Source of the DNA: Acidisarcina sp.
Lineage (GTDB): Bacteria; Acidobacteriota; Terriglobia; Terriglobales; Acidobacteriaceae
NCBI GenBank assembly: GCA_035539175.1
Contig: DATLIY010000008.1
Span: forward strand, 496,001-560,000
DNA length: 64,000 bases
Direction of reading: 5' to 3'
Numbering within the stretch: the first letter of the stretch is position 1; the number at the start of each line of letters is the position of its first letter. Under the pieces are notes generated by a model. That model ran no database searches. It was not told where the DNA came from and saw nothing but the letters and a program-made list of their open reading frames with translations. Positions 46,821 to 56,054 of this stretch are shown piece after piece. The position numbers and the translations under genes were made by a program.

Positions 46821-46852
46821 ACTTGCTAACCCGCTGACTTGCTGACCCGCTG
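46821..46852 (+). repeat. Two tandem 16-bp units before the esterase gene
   Basis: ACTTGCTAACCCGCTG and ACTTGCTGACCCGCTG follow each other with one mismatch, ending 12 bases before the esterase start, in the place of the expected ribosome-binding and promoter region. Confidence 0.8.
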
Positions 46853-46864
46853 TATCCTTCCGGT

Positions 46865-47980
46865 ATGCGGTACTGGGCACCTTTCAAGCACACTCTCCTT
46901 TTTGCGGTTGCTTTGTTTCTCGCCACGCCAGCACTCGCGCATCCGCGCGATACCGGCTTCCTCAACCGCCGGATTGTCTTTCGCGGAACCACCTACAAAT
47001 TCCAGGTCTATGTGCCGGAACAGTGGTCCAGCTCGCAGCGCTGGCCCGTCATTCTGTTTCTGCACGGGCGCGGGGAGCGTGGCTCCGATGGATTGGATCA
47101 GACGCAGGTAGGTCTTCCGGCAGCGATCCGGGCCCATCCAGAGCGCTGGCCCTTCGTCGTGGTCATGCCGCAGGTGCCTTTCAACCATCACTGGTGGACC
47201 GATCCGGACATGATGGAGATGGCGATGGCCGCGCTCCGTGCGGAGTCCGGGGAATTCAACGGAGATCCGCAGCGCACCTACCTGACGGGCCTTTCCATGG
47301 GCGGCTATGGCACATGGGAGCTGGCAAAGACCTACCGCGGGGTCTTTGCGGCGATCGTACCCATCTCTGGTGGTGTCTACTGGTCGTATGCACCGCCGCA
47401 ACGCTGGCGCGATACTTCCCTGCCAGCGGAATATGCCTCCCGTATCGGCCGCACGCCTGTCTGGATGTTTCATGGCACCGAGGACACGGTCGTCTCCCCG
47501 AAGCAGTCGGTCCTGCTCTATGAGGCGCTGAAGGCCTCCGGCGGCTGCGTGCGCCTGTGGGAGTATGTGGGCGTCAAGCACAGCGCCTGGGATAAGGGCT
47601 ATGCCGAGCCGGAGCTGCCTCGCTGGCTGCTCGCGCACCGTCTCGCGGATATTGCCCACACCGAACCGCTGGCGGAGCGTCTGCTGATTCCCTCTCAGCC
47701 CACTCCGGCGCGTATCAATCCTGCGATCTACGACGCCTATGTTGGGGAGTACCGTGACGAAAATGTGGTGATGGTGACCATATTCCGGCAGGGAGACTCT
47801 CTCTTCCAGAAAAACGGGCACGGTGAAGTGACCGAGTTGCAGCCGGAAAGCCCGACGACTTTCTTCTACCCCTGGGGCGGATCGACACGCCTCTGCTTCG
47901 AAAAAGATGCAACGGGGCAAATTCGAGGGCTGCTGTACCGGGACGATCGCCACGAAGAACACTGGACCCGGGCGCGCTGA
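46865..47980 (+). CDS. Secreted alpha/beta-hydrolase esterase
   Basis: The 371-residue protein has a signal peptide (HTLLFAVALFLATPALA), a prolyl-oligopeptidase/esterase-type fold with FLHGRGERGSDGLDQTQVG for the oxyanion region, the nucleophile elbow GLSMGGYGTW, the acid in HGTEDTVV and the histidine in VGVKHSAW. About 80 residues after the fold (PAIYDAYVGEYRDENVVMVT) resemble DUF3471-type beta domains. It probably cleaves esters of extracellular substrates. Its presence between dnaA and dnaN is unusual. Confidence 0.82.
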   Translation: MRYWAPFKHTLLFAVALFLATPALAHPRDTGFLNRRIVFRGTTYKFQVYVPEQWSSSQRWPVILFLHGRGERGSDGLDQTQVGLPAAIRAHPERWPFVVVMPQVPFNHHWWTDPDMMEMAMAALRAESGEFNGDPQRTYLTGLSMGGYGTWELAKTYRGVFAAIVPISGGVYWSYAPPQRWRDTSLPAEYASRIGRTPVWMFHGTEDTVVSPKQSVLLYEALKASGGCVRLWEYVGVKHSAWDKGYAEPELPRWLLAHRLADIAHTEPLAERLLIPSQPTPARINPAIYDAYVGEYRDENVVMVTIFRQGDSLFQKNGHGEVTELQPESPTTFFYPWGGSTRLCFEKDATGQIRGLLYRDDRHEEHWTRAR

Positions 47981-48508
47981 GGAAGACTAGGAAATCGCGT
48001 TCCATGTGCAAAGCGTAGGAGATTCAAAGCCGCTCCAGATGCGCCCTGGGACGCAATTTCCACTTCCGGTCCCTGGTTTCCTTGCACAATGCGGAAATCG
48101 GATTGTGCAAGCTGCGGGGAACTGGGGAGGGGTGGCGGGAATTTCACACGGTCTTCCTGCTTTTGCTATTTTTGCGGACGAGTTTTCTAAAAAAGGGTCC
48201 CTTCGCAAACCCGCGTCCAAAGGCATTTGGGGCAACCTTTCCACTTTTCCGCGCCGAACTGTTACTGCTACTGGAAAGAAACTATATAAATCTCTTTTTT
48301 GTCTTAGCCGTAGCAGCCGTTGTTTTTGCGTTTTTCCGGCGCTTCCCCGTCCCGTCCTTCTTTCCACTTCGGCATACCGTTTTTCCAGAAAGAAACATCG
48401 AGCCATGCAAGGGCTTTTGTCACTAGAATGGTTTCGGCTGCACTCTGCGTTTCAGGATCGTAACGAAAGTGTTGTAGAGTGGGGCCAATCTGGTTGGATG
48501 GGGGGCGG
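47981..48508. other. Candidate origin region between esterase and dnaN
   Basis: A non-coding stretch of over 500 bases. It contains three copies of TTTCCACTT (48057-48065, 48238-48246, 48361-48369), an AT-rich block (48276-48300) and a perfect 10-bp inverted repeat (48081-48111). TTTCCACTT shares the TCCAC core with DnaA boxes but is not a standard box, so the origin call is inference from position, repeats and AT-richness. Confidence 0.4.
48081..48111. repeat. Perfect 10-bp inverted repeat, CTTGCACAAT
   Basis: CTTGCACAAT and ATTGTGCAAG flank an 11-base loop. There is no T-run, so it is more likely an operator or structural element than an intrinsic terminator; it begins 100 bases after the esterase stop. 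Confidence 0.8.
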
Positions 48509-49687
48509 ATGAGCATGCCGGGCGTGGGAACTGAGCAGGAACGACCGCTGGCGCAAAGCGCGGCAATGGAAATCAGCGTTAGCCGGCAGGACCTCCTGCG
48601 CGAGCTGACAGCTACGCAGAGTGTGGTGGAGCGTAAGACCACCATCCCGATCCTGTCGAACTTTTTGCTGGAAGCGGACGAGGATCATCTCGCTATCACC
48701 GCAACGGATCTGGATCAAAGCATCAAGACCTCATGTGCGGCCAAGGTGAAGAAGGCCGGTTCGTGCACCATTCCTGCGCGCAAGCTGTACGACTACATCA
48801 AGCTGCTACCCGACGGGGATATCAGCATCAAGCTGATGGAAAACCACTGGGTACAGATTCGTAGCGGCCGTTCGAATACGAAGATGGTCGGTATGGCGCG
48901 CGCTAATTTTCCGCAAGTGCCGGTATTCCCGGAGGCAGGCATTACGCGCATCCCCGCTTCGTCATTGAAGGGGATGATCAACAAGACGATCTTCGCTATC
49001 TCGAATGAGGAATCCCGCTATACGCTCAATGGCGCATTGCTGATCCTGAAGGCCGAGAGCATGGCGATGGTAGCAACCGATGGACACCGGCTCTCCTACG
49101 TGGAAAAGAGCGGCGAGACGCTGAGCAATGTGAGCGGGGAGCGGAAGACCCTGATTCCGCGTAAGGCTCTGGCTGAGTTGCAATCTCTGCTGGGATCGGG
49201 AGACAGCGAGTTTGTGGACTTTGCCGACGATGAGCACACGCTCTTCTTCCGCATCGGGCATCGCGTGCTCACGACTCGCAAGCTGAGCGGGCAATTCCCC
49301 AACTACGAGGCTGTGATGCCACGCGATAACAACAAATTTGTCGTGGTGCGCAGCCAGGACCTGAGTGGTTCCATTCAGCGTGTTGCGCAGTTTGCCGACG
49401 AGCGCTCGGGAGCCATCAAGTTGCGGATGGAACAGAACGAGCTGAGGATCTCCTCTTCCTCCACCGATTCCGGCGAATCGGAAGACACCATCGAGACTCC
49501 CTACAACTTCGATCCCATCGTGGTCGGATTCAACTCCTCCTACATGATTGATTTTCTGAAGGCGGTTGGATCTGAAGGAGAGGTACGGCTGGAGTTCAAA
49601 GACGCACAATCGGCAGGGCAGATGCGTCCGGAAGATCCCGGTGAGGATTACAAGTACCGCTACATCATCATGCCGATGAGGATTTGA
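48509..49687 (+). CDS. dnaN: DNA polymerase III beta sliding clamp
   Basis: This 392-residue clamp has the three-domain pattern: EISVSRQDLLRELTATQSVV at the start of domain 1, LKGMINKTIFAISNEESRY in domain 2, and the C-terminal YRYIIMPMRI. It tethers polymerase III to DNA. ATG 48509 has a strong GGGGGG site; ATG 48566 would match the usual first residues of the family (MEISVSRQ) and may be the true start. Confidence 0.96.
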   Translation: MSMPGVGTEQERPLAQSAAMEISVSRQDLLRELTATQSVVERKTTIPILSNFLLEADEDHLAITATDLDQSIKTSCAAKVKKAGSCTIPARKLYDYIKLLPDGDISIKLMENHWVQIRSGRSNTKMVGMARANFPQVPVFPEAGITRIPASSLKGMINKTIFAISNEESRYTLNGALLILKAESMAMVATDGHRLSYVEKSGETLSNVSGERKTLIPRKALAELQSLLGSGDSEFVDFADDEHTLFFRIGHRVLTTRKLSGQFPNYEAVMPRDNNKFVVVRSQDLSGSIQRVAQFADERSGAIKLRMEQNELRISSSSTDSGESEDTIETPYNFDPIVVGFNSSYMIDFLKAVGSEGEVRLEFKDAQSAGQMRPEDPGEDYKYRYIIMPMRI

Positions 49688-49730
49688 AGCACGGTCAGCC
49701 AAGAACAACAACAAGAGGGAATGATGGAAA

Positions 49731-49774
49731 AAACAACCCATAAATTGGCCCGTTGGCCAGCTTATGGGTTGTTT
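49731..49774. terminator. Strong bidirectional terminator after dnaN
   Basis: AAACAACCCATAA pairs with TTATGGGTTGTTT (13 bp), and the loop holds an inner TGGCC/GGCCA stem. A-run upstream and T-run downstream make it an intrinsic terminator usable from either side. Confidence 0.85.
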
Positions 49775-49862
49775 GCATGCAGTCGAATGGCCTGACCGCT
49801 GTAAGCCTGAGCTATCGACGAGGTGAGGCGGAGAGAAACAGGCTGAGAGAAAGAGTGCTCTA

Positions 49863-50393
49863 TTGAACGAAGATCAAGGCAGCGCCGTTCGGATCGTTCG
49901 CTTGATGGAAGCCAATGAGGATGCGTTACGGCTGCTGCAGGAGTATTACGAAGCAATCAACGTTGTCCAGCGGGACACTCCTGCGGCGATCCAGAAGATT
50001 ATCGATGACCCCTCCTCTGGCGTTTGGCTCGGCTATCTAAGAGACGAAGGAGCCGGAAAGGAATCGGCGGGAAATGAAGCAGGCGACAAAGCTGTCGGAT
50101 GCGTCGTGCTTCGAAAGCTCGTTTCCATTCCGTTCGCCGCAGAGTGTAAGCGTCTCTATGTCCGGCCGGAGGCCCGCGGACATGGTATTGCCCGGGTGCT
50201 GCTGGATGCACTGGAGGATTTCGCCCGGAGCCAGGGCCTGCGATGGATCTACCTGGACAGTTATGACGATCTGAAAGCCGCACTCGATCTCTATCGGAAA
50301 CGCGGGTATCGTCCGTGCGAACGTTATAACGATAATCCGCAAGCGACCGTATTTCTTCGCAAAGAAATCTCAGAGCTCGCCAAAGAAAACTAA
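49863..50393 (+). CDS. GNAT-family N-acetyltransferase
   Basis: The 176-residue protein shows the acetyl-CoA-binding motif LYVRPEARGHGIARVLLDAL followed by IYLDSYDDLKAALDLYRKRG. It transfers an acetyl group to an unknown amine. The start is uncertain: TTG 49863 (GAGAAAGAG upstream) or ATG 49905. Confidence 0.82.
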   Translation: MNEDQGSAVRIVRLMEANEDALRLLQEYYEAINVVQRDTPAAIQKIIDDPSSGVWLGYLRDEGAGKESAGNEAGDKAVGCVVLRKLVSIPFAAECKRLYVRPEARGHGIARVLLDALEDFARSQGLRWIYLDSYDDLKAALDLYRKRGYRPCERYNDNPQATVFLRKEISELAKEN

Positions 50394-50450
50394 GATGCGC
50401 TCCGACGGCTGAAGACCGGGCTATGTTCTGAACCTGTTCTCTGGGAGCAG

Positions 50451-50672
50451 CTATTGATCCTTGCGGTATAGAAGCTCGCGGATCGCTCGCCGCCTGGCAT
50501 CGTTCACTTCGCTCTGAGCCTTGCGTTCGTCAGCGCTTACATGTTGCTCACCGTCGGAGTCCGCGGATTCGGATGTGCTGCACGGCGGACACTGGTTCGC
50601 GAAGCCGGGTTTACCTGGTCTCAGCTCAAACTCTTCACCGCAAATAGCGCAAATCTTGATGGGGAAAGGCAT
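50451..50672 (-). CDS. Small zinc-ribbon protein
   Basis: The 73-residue protein has two cysteine pairs, CAIC and CPPC, separated by 17 residues, then an acidic linker and a basic helix (ADERKAQSEVNDARRRAIREL). It is probably a single zinc-ribbon protein of unknown role. ATG 50672 begins just before the first strand; a GTG at 50693 is possible. Confidence 0.55.
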   Translation of the reverse strand: MPFPIKICAICGEEFELRPGKPGFANQCPPCSTSESADSDGEQHVSADERKAQSEVNDARRRAIRELLYRKDQ

Positions 50673-50788
50673 ATCACGACCATGATAAAACACCGGAACG
50701 CATCGGTTCGTCGAAGACAGGGGGCAGGCGAGGGCCTGGGTTTGGCGTAGCGGTTCCTTCCCGCGCCATAGTATTCGGAGAAAAGGCC

Positions 50789-51430
50789 TTAGCCGACGTG
50801 CTGTTGTTCTGCGGCCTGCACCAGCCCGGCAGCTTCGATGGTTGCTCCCACCATGGCATCGAAGCCCATGCAGGAGTTCATCATGAGCTGGTAGATGTGG
50901 CGGTCGGTCCAGTCGCGGTCGTAAAAACGCCGGATATAGGCGGCGCGGCGCTTATCGGTGGCGAGGATCTCCTGCTCGGAAATCTTTGCCTGCTCGGGAA
51001 AGTTCTTTTCAAACCAGCGCATTCGGCGCGCCATGGATGCATAGACGAAGACGTGGAAGACGCCGGGAACGCCGCTGAGCACGCAGGATGCTCCCCGGCC
51101 CACAACTACGCAGTTTCCCTTCTCCGTAGCCTCCAGGAGTGCATTCTTGACGAAGCCGACCATGCGTTCGCTGTCGAAGACCTCGGCATCAGGGATGCCT
51201 GGCAGACGCTCCAGGCTGCCATGCCAGAAGGCTTTGCCGACGCGGTAGTACCAGGGGTCGAGGCGCTCGTCGTATTGCTCCGCAAGCGAACTGGTAATGC
51301 CTGCCTTATGAGCGATTTCTTCGATCAGACAGTGGTCGATCAGCTTCCAGTTCAACTTGCGCGCCAGATGCATGGCATACTCAGCACCCTGGCTGCCGTA
51401 CTCCCGTTCCACTGTAATGATCCGGATCAT
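50789..51430 (-). CDS. Cytidylate kinase-like family protein
   Basis: This 213-residue P-loop protein is of the cytidylate-kinase-like type, with IRIITVEREYGSQGAEYA as the start (the P-loop is degenerate), HCLIEEIAHKAGI, GRGASCVLSGVPGVFHVFV and KRRAAYIRRFYDRDWTDRHI. This group is found in Acidobacteriota, Deltaproteobacteria and relatives and has no firm role; it is not the housekeeping Cmk. ATG 51430 has AAGGAA upstream. Confidence 0.8.
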   Translation of the reverse strand: MIRIITVEREYGSQGAEYAMHLARKLNWKLIDHCLIEEIAHKAGITSSLAEQYDERLDPWYYRVGKAFWHGSLERLPGIPDAEVFDSERMVGFVKNALLEATEKGNCVVVGRGASCVLSGVPGVFHVFVYASMARRMRWFEKNFPEQAKISEQEILATDKRRAAYIRRFYDRDWTDRHIYQLMMNSCMGFDAMVGATIEAAGLVQAAEQQHVG

Positions 51431-51554
51431 TTCCTTGCCTCGCAGCGCGATGGATCTGCGCTGTTTCTTACGATGACGCAAATGCCGGTTCTATTTCCAG
51501 AACTATTTTAGGAATTGGTGCCAGGCACATAGAACAGTCAGCATTATCAAGCAC

Positions 51555-54032
51555 CTACTGCTTCAATTCGGCAAGGGTCACCCCTGCTCCGCCCTCGTTG
51601 TGCGGCGGTTCGGCGATGGAAGCTACCTGCGGATGCTGTTGCAGGTAGGCGCGCAGCGTGCGGCGCAGCACTCCCATGCCGACGCCATGAACCACGCGAA
51701 TTCGCGGCAGTCCGGCCAGGAAGGCGCGGTCGAGGAAGTTCCGCAGCTCGTCTGTGGCCTCGTCCGCGGTGCGGCCGATCAGGTTGATTTCCGCACGCAT
51801 GTTCTCATCGGGTTCGCTGACGGAGACGGAGACACCACGGCTTCGAGCGGCCTGTAACGGGCTGCTCGAAGTGCCACCGGCCTGCTGGGGAGTGGAAACC
51901 ACCTCGGCAATGTCGTCACGGGCAATCCGCATCTTCATCGCGCCAATGGAGACCTCGAAGGTGCTCTCATCGATTTGCCGCTTTACCAGCGCGGTCTTGC
52001 CCATGGAGCGAAGCTTTACCATATCGCCGACGGCGACGTGGCGCACGACGTGCGGCTGTGCGTTGGCATCTCCCCGGTCGGCTCCGGTGTTGTGCGCAAC
52101 CACGGTGGCGTTGAACTGTTCGCTGAACTCGCGACGCAGACGCGCGATGCGCCGCTCGGCTTCTTTGGAGAGCTTCTGCTGCGCCGCGCGATCCTCGATG
52201 ACGCGAACGGTCTCCCGCGCCTGGTATTCGAAGTCCTTGAGGAGGGAGGTGAGCTTCAACTCCATCTCCCGCGTCTTGGCGCGCGCTTCCTTGGCTCCTT
52301 CGGCCTCCAGCCGTGCCTTCTCCCGCGCCACCTCCTGCTCGCGCTGCCTGAGGTGTGCGCGTTCCTGGGTAACGGCTTCGAGCTGGCGGTGGAGCTGCTC
52401 CAGAAAGTGGGCAATATCCTCGGTCTGCGATCCCAGCCTGGCGCGCGCCCCGCTAACGATGGCGTGGTTCAGGCCCAGGCGCTCCGCGGTGTTGATGCCC
52501 GCCGAAGTTCCCGGAACGCCGAGCCTCAACTGGTAATTCGGCACCAGCGTTCGTTCGTCTACGCCAACCGCCGCGTTGAGGACGCCGCTGACATTCGCGG
52601 CATAGACCTTGAGCGAGGTGTGATGGGTAGAGATGAGGCACCAGGCGCGGGCGTTAAGGAAGTATTCCGCGATGGCGACCGCCAGTGCTGCACCCTCTTC
52701 CGGGTCGGTGGCCGATCCGAGCTCGTCTAGCAGAACGAGCGAATCGGTGCCGGCGAGATGCGAGATCCGGTCGATGTTGAGGATGTGCGCGGAAAAGGTG
52801 GAGAGGTTCTGCTCGATCGACTGGGAATCGCCGATATCCGCCAGCAGGCTGCGAAAGACGGGCAGCACCGCATAGTCGGCAGGAATGGGGACTCCCGCCT
52901 GCGCCATCAGCGCCAGGAGCCCTGTCGTCTTGAGGGAGACGGTCTTGCCGCCGGTGTTCGGCCCACTGATGATGAGTTGCCGCGCATCGCCGGTAAGCGC
53001 AATGGACAGGGGCACCACTCTTCCACCGGATGCGCGCAGGCGCTTCTCCAGCAGCGGATGGCGTGCATTGGTGAGGTCCAGCGCGGGGTTATCCGCATCG
53101 GCAAAGTGTGGACGCACGCATTGGAAGTCGTGCGCGAAGCGCGACCGGATGACGAGCGACTCTACCTCGGCGAGCACGGCGGCTCCGGGACCGATGGTGG
53201 CCGCATATCCGGCTACCTGTCGCGTCATGGCGAGAAAGATGCGGTGAATCTCCGCCTGTTCCTCTTCCAGCAGGCGCACCAGTTCGTTGTTCTGCTCAAT
53301 GGTCTCCAGCGGCTCCACGTAGACGGTCTGTCCGCTGGAGCTGGCGCCGTGCACGACGCCGGAGACGCGCCGCTTCCACTCCGCTTTGACGGGGATGACA
53401 AAACGGTCGCCGCGGATGGTGATCAGATCGTCCTGTGTGCTGCCGCCTTCGGAGAGCCTGCGCAGGGTGGCGCGCAATCCTTCTTCAATCAGGCGCTGCT
53501 GCCGCTCCTGCTCGCGGCGGATCCGTCGCAGGTCGCTCGAGGCATTGTCCGCTAAGGAACCGTCGGGCAGGATCTTTTCCCGCAGCGAATCGAGCAGCGG
53601 CTTCAGGTCGGAGACAAGCAGCGGTGCGCTAAGGGCCAGGAGCTGGGGCAGGCGATCCGCCACGCGCGCAGGCGGAGTCTTCATCAGGCCCTGCCAGGAG
53701 CCGATGTCATCCATCAGGTTGATCAGCGCGCGCAGCTCTTCCGGCTCCAGCGCCGCGCCGGGAATGCGCGCCTTGTCCAGCAAGGTTGTCGGATCGAAGA
53801 GCGAGGAAAGAGGAACCGAGGCTCCCTGCTCCAGCAGCAGGCGCATCTCGTCTACCAGTCCATGCTGGCGCTCCAGCCACACGCGATCGCTGGAGGGGAC
53901 AAGGTCGAGAATCCACTTGCGGCCCAGTGCGGAGTGCGAATAGCCCGCCAGGAGTTCGAGCAGGCGCGGCCATTCGAGGACCGCGCCGCCGGTCTCCTCG
54001 ACTGGCGACGGAATGGGGTTCAGGAGTGCCAC
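51555..54032 (-). CDS. mutS2: MutS2-family ATPase/nuclease
   Basis: The 825-residue protein has a MutS-like core with Walker A ISGPNTGGKTVSLKTTGL (about 355-372) and LVLLDELGSATDPEEGAALA, a long coiled coil (about 530-640), and a C-terminal Smr domain with HGVGMGVLRRTLRAYL. MutS2 acts on branched DNA and, in some bacteria, on collided ribosomes. The mismatch-binding domain of MutS1 is absent, as expected. Confidence 0.96.
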   Translation of the reverse strand: MALLNPIPSPVEETGGAVLEWPRLLELLAGYSHSALGRKWILDLVPSSDRVWLERQHGLVDEMRLLLEQGASVPLSSLFDPTTLLDKARIPGAALEPEELRALINLMDDIGSWQGLMKTPPARVADRLPQLLALSAPLLVSDLKPLLDSLREKILPDGSLADNASSDLRRIRREQERQQRLIEEGLRATLRRLSEGGSTQDDLITIRGDRFVIPVKAEWKRRVSGVVHGASSSGQTVYVEPLETIEQNNELVRLLEEEQAEIHRIFLAMTRQVAGYAATIGPGAAVLAEVESLVIRSRFAHDFQCVRPHFADADNPALDLTNARHPLLEKRLRASGGRVVPLSIALTGDARQLIISGPNTGGKTVSLKTTGLLALMAQAGVPIPADYAVLPVFRSLLADIGDSQSIEQNLSTFSAHILNIDRISHLAGTDSLVLLDELGSATDPEEGAALAVAIAEYFLNARAWCLISTHHTSLKVYAANVSGVLNAAVGVDERTLVPNYQLRLGVPGTSAGINTAERLGLNHAIVSGARARLGSQTEDIAHFLEQLHRQLEAVTQERAHLRQREQEVAREKARLEAEGAKEARAKTREMELKLTSLLKDFEYQARETVRVIEDRAAQQKLSKEAERRIARLRREFSEQFNATVVAHNTGADRGDANAQPHVVRHVAVGDMVKLRSMGKTALVKRQIDESTFEVSIGAMKMRIARDDIAEVVSTPQQAGGTSSSPLQAARSRGVSVSVSEPDENMRAEINLIGRTADEATDELRNFLDRAFLAGLPRIRVVHGVGMGVLRRTLRAYLQQHPQVASIAEPPHNEGGAGVTLAELKQ

Positions 54033-54129
54033 TCGTCTATGGTAATGCCGGGAACCCGGGTGCTGCCGCTTGCGTACCTCAAACAGAGCGGCTTAGGCTT
54101 GTCAGCCATCGTCGTCAGGGAGGGATTCC

Positions 54130-54663
54130 ATGTACTGCAGCACATGCGGTCAACAACTCCAGGAGGGCCAGCAGGTATGCCCGAAGTGCGGTCGGCCGGT
54201 CACGATGCCACCGGCTGCCACGCAGGCAGGACCGCCGCCAGCCGGCTTATTCCCCTCGCGAGTGGAGCGGCACGTGCAGACGCTCGCCATCCTGTGGCTG
54301 GTCTATGCGGGCTGGCTGCTGGTTACCTGGGCCTTCGCAGCCACGTTCTTTGCCGGAATGCTTGGCATGCACCGCCCCTGGGGTCCAGTTGGCCCGATGG
54401 GTCCCTTCGGGCCCGGCTTTCCATTCATGCATATGCCCTGGATGCTGCCCTTTATCACGTTTATGCTGGTCGGCCGATCCATCCTGGGGATTCTGACGGG
54501 GATCGCGCTCATTCGCCATGAGCGTTGGGGGAGAACCCTGGCCCTGGTGGCTGGATTCCTCGCCTTGATCAAGCCGTTAAGTGGCACGGCGCTGGGAATC
54601 TATACGCTCTGGGTGCTTCTGCCGTCGGAGTCGGCGCGCGAGTACGAGGAACTGGTGGGGTAG
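54130..54663 (+). CDS. Zinc-ribbon membrane protein
   Basis: The 177-residue protein starts with MYCSTCGQQLQEGQQVCPKC (two CxxC pairs for a zinc ribbon), followed by a Pro/Ala linker and four hydrophobic segments with a Gly/Pro/Met-rich loop (GPVGPMGPFGPGFP). Function unknown. The ATG follows AGGGAGGG. Its upstream region also serves the divergent mutS2. Confidence 0.7.
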   Translation: MYCSTCGQQLQEGQQVCPKCGRPVTMPPAATQAGPPPAGLFPSRVERHVQTLAILWLVYAGWLLVTWAFAATFFAGMLGMHRPWGPVGPMGPFGPGFPFMHMPWMLPFITFMLVGRSILGILTGIALIRHERWGRTLALVAGFLALIKPLSGTALGIYTLWVLLPSESAREYEELVG

Positions 54664-54761
54664 GGAATTTCGCTACCGGGTGGGATCGGCTTCCTCGGGA
54701 TTGCCGGCTGAAGAAGATGTGCCTGCTCCTCAGTTCAGCGCGCCCGAGTAGAATCTAAGCT

Positions 54762-55751
54762 ATGGACTATCCCATTACACGACTCAGGCGCCTGCGCCGA
54801 ACCGAGGCCATGCGCGCGTTGGTGCGCGAAACTCACCTGCATCCCGGAGCGCTGATCGCCCCGATTTTCCTGTGTCCCGGCGAGGGGATTCGCCGCGAGA
54901 TCGGCTCCATGCCCGGCGTCTTCAACCTCTCGGTCGACGAAGCGGTCAAGGATGCGGAAGCAGCCGCGGCGCTCGGCGTTGGAGGACTGCTGCTCTTTGG
55001 CCTGCCAGAGCGAAAAGACGAAGAGGCGACCGGCGCGTGGTCCGAGGATGGCATCGTGCAACGCGGACTGAGGGCCATGAAGCAGCTTCGCTCCTTGAAA
55101 GATCTCGTCCTGATCGCCGATGTATGCCTGTGCGAATACACCTCGCATGGCCACTGCGGGATTGTGAAGAAGACGGGCGACGAGTATGAGATTGAGAACG
55201 ACTCCAGCCTGGAACTGCTGTCGCGCACCGCAACCTCGCTGGCCAAGGCAGGCGCTGACATCGTTGCGCCATCGGACATGATGGATGGCCGGGTGGCCGC
55301 CATTCGCGACGGCCTGGATGACGCCGGACTGGAACAGACGCCGATCCTTTCCTATGCTTCGAAGTTTGCCTCGGGCTTCTATGGGCCATTTCGCGAGGCC
55401 GCGGACTCGGCTCCCCAGTTTGGCGATCGCCGCAGCTACCAGATGGACGGGGCAAACCTGCGCGAGGCGATGCGGGAGATCGATCTGGATATTGGGGAGG
55501 GAGCGGACATGATCCTGATGAAGCCCGCGATGCCCTATCTGGACGTGATCCGCGCAGCCCGCGAGAACTTCGATCTTCCGCTGGGCGCCTACCAGGTCTC
55601 GGGCGAGTATGCCATGCTTCAGGCCGCATTCCAGCGCGGATGGCTGGAGCCGGAGAGGACGATGTTGGAGTCGTTGTTATCCATTCGCCGGGCCGGTGCG
55701 GACTTCATCATCACCTACTTTGCGCAGGAGGCGGCCAGGGCGTTGGCTTAG
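54762..55751 (+). CDS. hemB: Delta-aminolevulinic acid dehydratase
   Basis: This 329-residue porphobilinogen synthase acts in haem synthesis. The catalytic zinc triad [11 protein letters not shown] (C122, C124, C132) is intact, and the Schiff-base lysines lie in [14 protein letters not shown] and [12 protein letters not shown]. The start has no strong ribosome-binding site, but the N-terminus [13 protein letters not shown] is family-like. A decayed Uma2 gene follows on the other strand. Confidence 0.97.
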   Translation: MDYPITRLRRLRRTEAMRALVRETHLHPGALIAPIFLCPGEGIRREIGSMPGVFNLSVDEAVKDAEAAAALGVGGLLLFGLPERKDEEATGAWSEDGIVQRGLRAMKQLRSLKDLVLIADVCLCEYTSHGHCGIVKKTGDEYEIENDSSLELLSRTATSLAKAGADIVAPSDMMDGRVAAIRDGLDDAGLEQTPILSYASKFASGFYGPFREAADSAPQFGDRRSYQMDGANLREAMREIDLDIGEGADMILMKPAMPYLDVIRAARENFDLPLGAYQVSGEYAMLQAAFQRGWLEPERTMLESLLSIRRAGADFIITYFAQEAARALA

Positions 55752-55990
55752 GAGCCGCTACCCGGTCCAGTTCCGCAAATAAATCGGCCAGCACCACGGG
55801 GATCGGCGTCTCCGGCATAGAGAGTTCGCCGTTCCGTGCCGCTCAAAACCGGCAGAGGTGCCCTGATAGGCGATACGCAGAGCTGGGTCCACGATCCAGA
55901 TATGCGTATCGCTTCCATCTCCAGCGCGGCGAGTATTGCGTGTGGTCCTTCAGAGGTTGTTGCATCCTTCCGGGCCAGATCGTAATCAGA
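55752..55990 (-). pseudogene. Uma2-family endonuclease remnant, frameshifted
   Basis: On the minus strand one frame reads THIWIVDPALRIAYQGTSAGF (55820-55910) and, after a shift near 55818, another reads PETPIPVVLADLFAELDRVA to 55750. Together they match the C-terminal end of Uma2-type (DUF820) nucleases, usually WIIDP followed by a P-T-P-I strand and ADLFAELD. Upstream a third frame has RMQQPLKDHTQY. No intact start remains. Confidence 0.55.
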
Positions 55991-56054
55991 TAATTCGGTA
56001 CACTGGGGTTGTATTGGCGGAGTTCCCTTCCGACCCACCACGCATCACCACCGA

